A stretch of 64,000 bases of DNA from assembly GCF_034190915.1 (NCBI RefSeq), contig NW_026947484.1, positions 143,442,982-143,506,981 of the forward strand. The letters run 5' to 3'. The DNA comes from Cavia porcellus. Taxonomy: Eukaryota; Chordata; Mammalia; Rodentia; Caviidae. The position numbers and the translations under genes were made by a program. The notes under the pieces are model-generated. The model was given only the letters and a program-made list of their open reading frames with translations, ran no database searches and had not been told where the DNA came from. Below, piece after piece: positions 58,126 through 64,000 of the stretch; the stretch's first letter is position 1, and each line of letters starts with the position of its first letter.

Positions 58126-59011
58126 ACAAATAAAAATCCAACAGGTACTTCACACCTGATATCCAGGCAGGTAAGCACATGAAAGCACATTCAACATTAG
58201 GTAAAAACAAACATGCAAATTAAAATCACAGCAAGACATCTCTATATACCTATCACAATGGCTAAAAGTAAAAACTATTGACCATTCCAAATATTAGTGA
58301 AAATGTAAAATAATTAAAACTTTTAAACACTGCTGACAGAAAAACAGAAAGTTAGTTTCTTTAAAAGTTACACATCTGTCATATGATCTGTAACATAAAC
58401 ATTCATAAAAGCTTCATTTGTGATAGACAACTATCTAACAGTAACCTAAACATCCATCAACAATTAAGCAAATTTACCATATCCATACAATGTAATATTA
58501 CTCAGTCACAAAAAAATAAAGATACTAATCATGTAGCAGCATCACACTCCCAAAATCATTTATCTGAAAGAAAAGCAGCTACTCCCTTTAGTGTATCATG
58601 TAGTATATATTCAAAATAGTAATATACTATATGATTCTTTTCATGTAAAAAGCCTAGAAAACGCAAATGAACTTACAATGACAGAAAGTAGAAAATGTCT
58701 GCCTGGCAACTGGAAGAAAATCTTTTGAAGTAAGATATTTTTATTATGTTGATAGAAATGAAAGTGTAAAAGCATATGAAAACATCTAACTGCACATTTT
58801 AAATACGTGTCAATTTTATAAATACTTGTCAATTTTATCTCAAAAATGGTATTAAAAAAAGAATGCCTTTTAAAAATCAAGTTCTTACGATATTCACAAT
58901 TATTGTTTCTCTAACATCAAGGTTTTCCATAAAACAATTATAATGTACTAAATTATAATCTACTAAAATCTTGGTACTGGTCCTGGTTCTTCAAGTGATG
59001 GTGAATGGTAT

Positions 59012-59325
59012 GTCTGGATAAGATCCATCTGTTAAATATCTGGTTCCCAGTCTTCTAGAGATGGGGCTGGTGGGGCATCTTTGTCACAGGGGGCAGACTT
59101 TAGAAGAGGATGGTGGGCCCTGGTCCCTCTTTTCCTTCCTGGCCATGGAGTGAGCCCTCTGCTCTATGATGTGCCCCCACAACTGCCATCCAGTATAGCC
59201 CAGAGGCCTAAAGTGATACATCTGCCAGTCTTGGACTGGTACCACTAAAAATGTGAGCTGAAATAAGCACTTTCTCTTCATAAGTTAATTATCTCAGGCA
59301 TTCTATAATAGTAAAGGTTACTAAT
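59012..59325 (+). mobile_element. MaLR-like LTR
   Basis: GGTACCACTAAAAATGTGAG, CTGAAATAAGCACTTTCTCT and GTTAATTATCTCAGGCATTC followed by AAGGTTACTAATA, the typical 3' half of a rodent MaLR LTR. Confidence 0.65.
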
Positions 59326-59584
59326 ATTACAGACAAATTAACTTCTCCAATCTCATTTTTGTCACCTAAAAGAGGAAGCTAAAATGACACAAGTTTCTCC
59401 TGATATTTCATAGACCTATGGATTAGCAGCCTCTGCTTTTTACATTATATTGTTCCAAGAATGCTACAGTAAATTTTAATTTATAAATCAAATCATATTC
59501 TATGACAGGGAAAAATGATTACAAAATACATCAATAATTCCTGTAATTATTTAAAATTCTAAAATAGAAAATATATAGAAGCTT

Positions 59585-59935
59585 AATTGGGCTAACTTGC
59601 TATGTAACACACATAAGTAACTTTACCTCTCTGTGCCTCACGTTTTTTGGGGGGGGGGAGGGGGGTCTTTTTGAGAGAGGGTCTTGCTATGCAGTTCGGG
59701 CTGGCCTTAAACTCATTTTGTAGCCTAGCCTGGCCTCGAACTCACAGCAATCCTGCCTCAGCCTCCTGTGAGCTGGGATTTACAGATTTACAGGTATGTA
59801 CCACCACTCTTAGCTGTACCTCACTTTTTAAAAATACATAAATAACAGAAATAAATATTTCTTAGGTTGGTATAAAGTAAAATAAACACATACTTGGCAA
59901 GTAACAGATATTCAAGAAATGGTAATTAAGGTAAC
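59585..59935 (+). repeat. MIR SINE split by B1
   Basis: Left: AGTAACTTTACCTCTCTGTG. Right: CTTGGCAAGTAACAGATATT, AAGAAATGGTAATTAAGG. CTCACGTTTTTT / CTCACTTTTT flank the nested B1. Confidence 0.7.
59641..59818 (-). repeat. B1 SINE, antisense, with G-run
   Basis: GGGGGGGGGGAGGGGGG, then TTTTTGAGAGAGGGTCTTGC and duplicated GGCTGGCCTTAAACTC / CCTGGCCTCGAACTC. Confidence 0.9.
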
Positions 59936-59939
59936 CATT

Positions 59940-61735
59940 AATAATAAAACAGTGCTTTAAATGAAAACTATTTGCATGCTTTAGAATTATAATACATGAA
60001 AATAAGCAACCATATTAATATAAACAAAACAATTACTGCCACTTTAAACTCACTATAAATTAAAAAAGACAGGAATTTGGTTGCTCGGCATGAATGAAGA
60101 AAAGATTAAGCAAGAATATTTAACGAATTCCCATTAAGTGTCAGCCCTATGAAGTAGTAACTACTGAATTTCATTTAATCTACATCATAAATCTAGGAGG
60201 CAGGGGGAATAGGGAGTGTTGGAAGACACGGTGGGAAGTACTAGTATTTTTACATAAGATTACCAGGGAAATGCACTCTCCTAAAGATATTTTAACAGGG
60301 TCTTTAACATATTTTAGTAACACTAATTTCTAATAAAACAAGTTTTATACAAAACATCACTGCATCACTAACAAAAACTTGCTTGTCGCCCACAATTAAA
60401 AATTGACCCTTTTAAATTATTTACAGAACACAAAATATTTCAGTGTTCTGCAAGCTAAATATAATTCCCTCTAAGAAAAGATCTGACAATTATTAAACAA
60501 AAAAAAATTTTAACTGAAAGTAGGAGATAAAACTATGCAAGTTCAGTTTTTACTTACTGTTCCCTATAATTGTTTAACTTAAATTATCGTCTAAGAAACT
60601 CACAACTCACTACAAAACTATACAGTAGTGAAATCTGCATTATTCCAAGTAAAGTGAATAAATATAACAAAGTAGAGCTATTCTTTAAAGTTTTCGTTCC
60701 TAACATTGCTGTCAGTCTCAAAGCATAAAACCAACACAATGCTTTCTTCCTTCTCAGGCTATTATTGATCAAAGTTTAGAACCAACAAGTAAACCAAGGC
60801 CAACCTCAGTTATTAAATACTTTGTCTGCCAAAATAGGGAAAAGTATCAAGGACACAATTTTGAGCAACCTTTTGAATGAAAAGTTATCCTGCTTGCATC
60901 TGTTTGATTCCCACTATCACACCATCTTAGAAAATCTTTCTCTCCTTAACAAAACTATCTATTCTACTTTAAAACCATCTTAAAGTGACTGCTCCCTCCT
61001 AAGGTTCTATAGCAACCGCCTACACATATGCATAGAAATGAAATCCTTAAGGTCTGATTTTGCATCATCTCTTCATTACTCTATGGAAATGTAATAATCT
61101 TGAATTGGTAACTCGTCACGATTGCTTCAACAACTCAATTTAGTTCTAGAGCACCATGTTATAGGTCAATAGTCATTAATCAGCAGGTGACTCTGTAAGC
61201 TTACATTTAAATTTAAACCAAGTCAATTCTTCAGTCACCATATGCAGCAATTAAGGTATGGTTAGCGACTATCATACTGGTCATTATCAAATGGACATAT
61301 AATATTTCTATCATAACACAAAGTATTACTTTACAGTGCTATTCTTTTCATAGTGGAAATTAGCCACAGCTCAGAGATGGTTGTCACTCACTGATTTCAC
61401 ATGTAGTTACAGTTCACCGAGTTACTGCCATTTCCATAACGTATGTATATCATTTATGCTCATTTGTTTCAATGCATATTAGTTTGCATTTTACCTATAC
61501 ATTTTGAGGACATTAAAAATTAGAATTCAGATCAGTTTTTTGATACCTAGGTAGTGTACTTCAAATACATAGCTCCATTTTGATACATAATGCTTTTGAA
61601 CAATAAAAACCCTTAACTTATTTTTATACGAATAAAAGATCCTAAGAAATTTTCATTATGTTTAATGCATGATAATTGGATAGCTGTTCAAGGTGATTCT
61701 TAAATACTCATGATCTAACAGCACAACTTTTGAAG
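59940..61735. other. Unassigned intron
   Basis: No gene was recognised. A weak MIR/L2-like passage lies at 60125-60210. Confidence 0.4.
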
Positions 61736-61744
61736 ACAGTAATA

Positions 61745-61935
61745 AAAATGCTTTCTCTGAGGCAAAATGAAAGATAGTAGGAAACAGGGAACTAGACCTT
61801 TTACAAATGGTAAGGGGAGCCAGAGACAGAGAGGAGAGTGGAGGAAAAGGAAGTAATAAGAATTGAGATGTGCTCCCACAACAATAGGGTAAAATATAAC
61901 AAATGTAACATGATGTATGCAAATGTACCAACAAA
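61745..61935 (+). mobile_element. L1 3'-terminal fragment
   Basis: Purine-rich GAGGAGAGTGGAGGAAAAGG, then GCTCCCACAACAATAGGGTA and AAATGTACCAACAAAAAAAT. Confidence 0.5.
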
Positions 61936-61939
61936 AAAA

Positions 61940-62705
61940 TAGTATTTTTTTTCTGAGGACTACTAAAATTAAAATCATTCAGTCTGCTTTAGCTTCACAA
62001 CACTACCACAATTTATCTGCTCATACTTTATTGTAATATATGTATTCATGTTGCTGAATTAATGAATTATGTATTTGCCTAGATATGAAAAGAAAAACTT
62101 GCTGCAAGTGGTATCAGATAAAACAAAATGTTAACACTCAAATGGTTAACTGTGAAATTCTGGTTTGGTAACTTTCCTTGAACCCATTATTTGTTATTTC
62201 TGTTATTTATACAGTGGAAAGTCTATGTTATGGGAAAAGTTTTCCTTTCATTGAAATCTATTTTAATCTCTTGGTTACTGATGGTTTTGGATATATCTCT
62301 ATGTACAACTTGATGACTCTGGCAGTTTGAGAGGAGATTTTAAGGGAACTGACCTTAGACACAGAGAATTTGGAGTTTCTAGGGCAAAATAAGGAATAAG
62401 TACAAAGTTAGAAGGAAGCCATATTTATAAAACTGAGTGTACTATGGGAGAAACACAGATACGTGGGTATCTCTGTTGAAACCAGTTATGTGGCTCATGT
62501 AGGTAGAAATAGAAATCAGGAAACACATGGTTGCATGAAACTTAAGCCCCTTTACCTGCAAAATACAGATTTCTTGAAGAAACTTGAGGTTTTCATAGGG
62601 TAAAAATTACAGGTTCAAGCATATGTTATCTACAGCTCAAAGGTAAGATATCAACAGGAATTTGTCCTTCAAATCAACTACTGTCACTAATCATTAAGAA
62701 GAGTC
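61940..62705. other. Unassigned intron
   Basis: Nothing recognised. Confidence 0.4.
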
Positions 62706-62709
62706 CTAG

Positions 62710-62799
62710 AGGGCTGGGGATTTAGCTCAGCAGCATTAGCACCTGCCTGGCAAGTGCAAGGTTATCAGTTCGATCCCTGGTACCACACACACACATACA
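62710..62799 (+). repeat. tRNA-derived (ID-type) SINE
   Basis: GGGCTGGGGATTTAGCTCAG, GTTCGATCCCTGGTACCACA with a (CA)n tail. 14-bp duplication AAGAAGAGTCCTAG at 62696-62709 and 62800-62813. Confidence 0.95.
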
Positions 62800-62879
62800 A
62801 AGAAGAGTCCTAGTGAAAAAGTAAATATGAGCATTGTGGGCAAAGGCAAAATACAAAATAAACGTTGTACCAAATAAAG

Positions 62880-62970
62880 CTAGCTGTAATGGTGAACTTT
62901 TAGAGCTTTCAATGATACAATCTGCTATGGCATGTGTGCCATAGGTTCACCACCCCTGAAAGAGGAAGAA
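62880..62970. mobile_element. hAT-Charlie-like terminal fragment
   Basis: GGCATGTGTGCCATAGGTTC then ACCACCCCTG resembles a hAT end (inverted CAGGGGTGG...CCTATGGCAC). Tentative. Confidence 0.4.
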
Positions 62971-62974
62971 ATTC

Positions 62975-64000
62975 TGGAAGGATTGATAGCGTATACCTAA
63001 TAGAAGGTCTAATTTATTTTATTCTATAATCAATGAAAGGTTGCTGAAAATGTATGTAAAAGTGCTTTCCCAACTTATATTCCCTTCTCAGAGTTCTTAT
63101 CCCTAATACTGGTATTAGAGAACCCCAATGCCATACAAAGTCCAATATCATAGTTGAACAATGCAGGGGATACATGTTCCATTGACAAAGGCCAATCAGA
63201 TATTCTTATCCAAGCATTTAGGATTGGCTACAGACATTAGAATTGTAGGGCTCTTCAGTTAGGAACCATGTAGCACTAGAAAGAATGCATCCAGTTTGCT
63301 GTTTAGGATCTAGTTATACATACCACCCATGGAATAAGTAAGATTCCAGTAGCTTTCCAATAAATCCAAATTTTCCCAACTTAATTTAAATGAATTTCAA
63401 CTTCCCTGTAACTCTGAAAAAACAAGAGTCTGATGGTTAATCAGATTCTGGTGATCAATTAAAAAGGAAACAGGCTAGAATAGGTAAAACAGTTAAACTA
63501 GGAAAGAAAAGAAAACACTTCTAGCAGATAGAGGCAGGTATGATGAAAAGCTTAATTTAAACAAAAAGTTTCAGGAAGCTAAAGTAGTATCAATTTCTTT
63601 TATCAACAAGAAGGAGCCAGAGGTTACTAATGTCCTGCTGGCTTGAGTCACCAATGTACACATAAGACTGTCCCATCAGGCGATCTGTTCCTGACAACAG
63701 AACTGTCTCATACCCTCAGTAAGACAGACATGCATGTAGACCAGTGATTCTGAGCTGTGGAGCAGTGAGAAATGTGAACTATGGCTCCCTGGTGAATATG
63801 TTAAAGAGAATTATTTAATAGGCCAAATGAGACAGAAGTTATACTTTAAGTGGTAGAAAACAAAGGTAACTAAGGAACTTGTTTAAAAGACTGATGAGAG
63901 AACCTGAGAATAGTAATGAAAAGTAACAGCCTCCCCAAAGTGAAATATAAATTTATTTTTAGGCAAAAAGCCAGGGAAGAATCAAAGGCTCATCTTCAAG
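62975..64000. other. Unassigned intron
   Basis: Nothing recognised to the right edge. Confidence 0.4.

Larger units (their letters stand above)
56110..58858 (+). mobile_element. L1M ORF2-3' UTR with nested SINEs
   Basis: ORF2 relic (TAGCAAAGTTGCAGGAGATA; CCAGATTTCAAGTTATTTAA; CAGCAATGGAATAGAGGAGA; CACAATGGCTAAAAGTAAAA), then the 3' UTR ending at an A-rich run near 58858. Interrupted by an L1 3'-end fragment, three B1s and one young tRNA-type SINE. Confidence 0.85.
36516..64000 (-). other. PKN2: PKN2 intron 1 (partial)
   Basis: This is at least 27.4 kb of intron upstream of exon 2. I looked for a G+C-rich exon 1/CpG-island promoter and for a short first coding exon ending in a GT donor. None was found, so the promoter must lie beyond the right edge. 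Contents are interspersed repeats, listed separately. Confidence 0.9.

Noticed and set aside
36516..64000. PKN2 exon 1 and promoter within the right part of the window
   Set aside because: No CpG-rich island, and no short ATG-containing exon ending in GT that would supply the first ~16 residues.

Overview
The window is intronic and exonic DNA from a mammalian nuclear genome, almost certainly a rodent. It is AT-rich and densely filled with interspersed repeats: B1-type 7SL-derived SINEs, tRNA-derived ID-type SINEs, B1+ID composites, L1 and L2 LINEs, MIR, MaLR LTRs and old DNA transposons. No murid B2 signature was seen. The tRNA-derived SINE has a characteristic core (GGGGATTTAGCTCAGYGGC...GTTCGATCCCTGGTACC). 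My guess is a non-murid rodent, perhaps a castorimorph such as beaver, but I cannot prove the species from the sequence.

The only clear protein-coding gene is PKN2 (protein kinase N2/PRK2), on the minus strand. Five exons are present: 36215-36515, 16381-16535, 6509-6626, 5073-5218 and 4772-4985. They encode approximately residues 17-328: the three Rho-binding HR1 (REM-1) repeats and the start of the linker to the C2 domain. All splice sites are GT/AG and all phases join correctly. Exon 1 (start codon) must lie to the right of the window, and the C2 and kinase exons to the left. Intron sizes are: intron 1 more than 27.4 kb, intron 2 19.7 kb, intron 3 9.8 kb, intron 4 1.3 kb, and intron 5 only 87 bp, which is in frame and stop-free.

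Layout. 1-4.7 kb (intron 6): L1/HAL1-type LINE fragments, an ERVL-like LTR and a MaLR LTR nested in L1. 4.77-6.63 kb: PKN2 exons 6, 5 and 4. 6.6-16.4 kb (intron 3): SINEs, an interrupted MLT1-like LTR, an L2 split by a MaLR LTR, and a tiny U6-derived insertion. 16.4-36.2 kb: exon 3, then intron 2. Intron 2 holds a mariner fragment, a GC-rich monomer array with AT-rich ~150-bp repeats (19.4-22.05 kb), an antisense L1, another copy of the 150-bp repeats (25.4-26.3 kb) and a decayed piggyBac-like transposase. Inside the piggyBac remnant sits a complete 3.8-kb ORF1-only L1 insertion (30581-34359) with a 16-bp target-site duplication. 36.5-64 kb (intron 1): SINEs, MIR, a long L1 with a nested Tigger, a second nested L1 and a mariner fragment.

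The most unusual item is the 30.6-34.4 kb element. It has G+C-rich tandem 5' monomers, a broken L1 ORF1, no ORF2, and a long AT-rich 3' region of degenerate ~150-bp repeats ending in poly(A). Related 3' repeats occur at three other places in the same intron. This looks like a lineage-specific, half-L1-like non-autonomous retrotransposon family.
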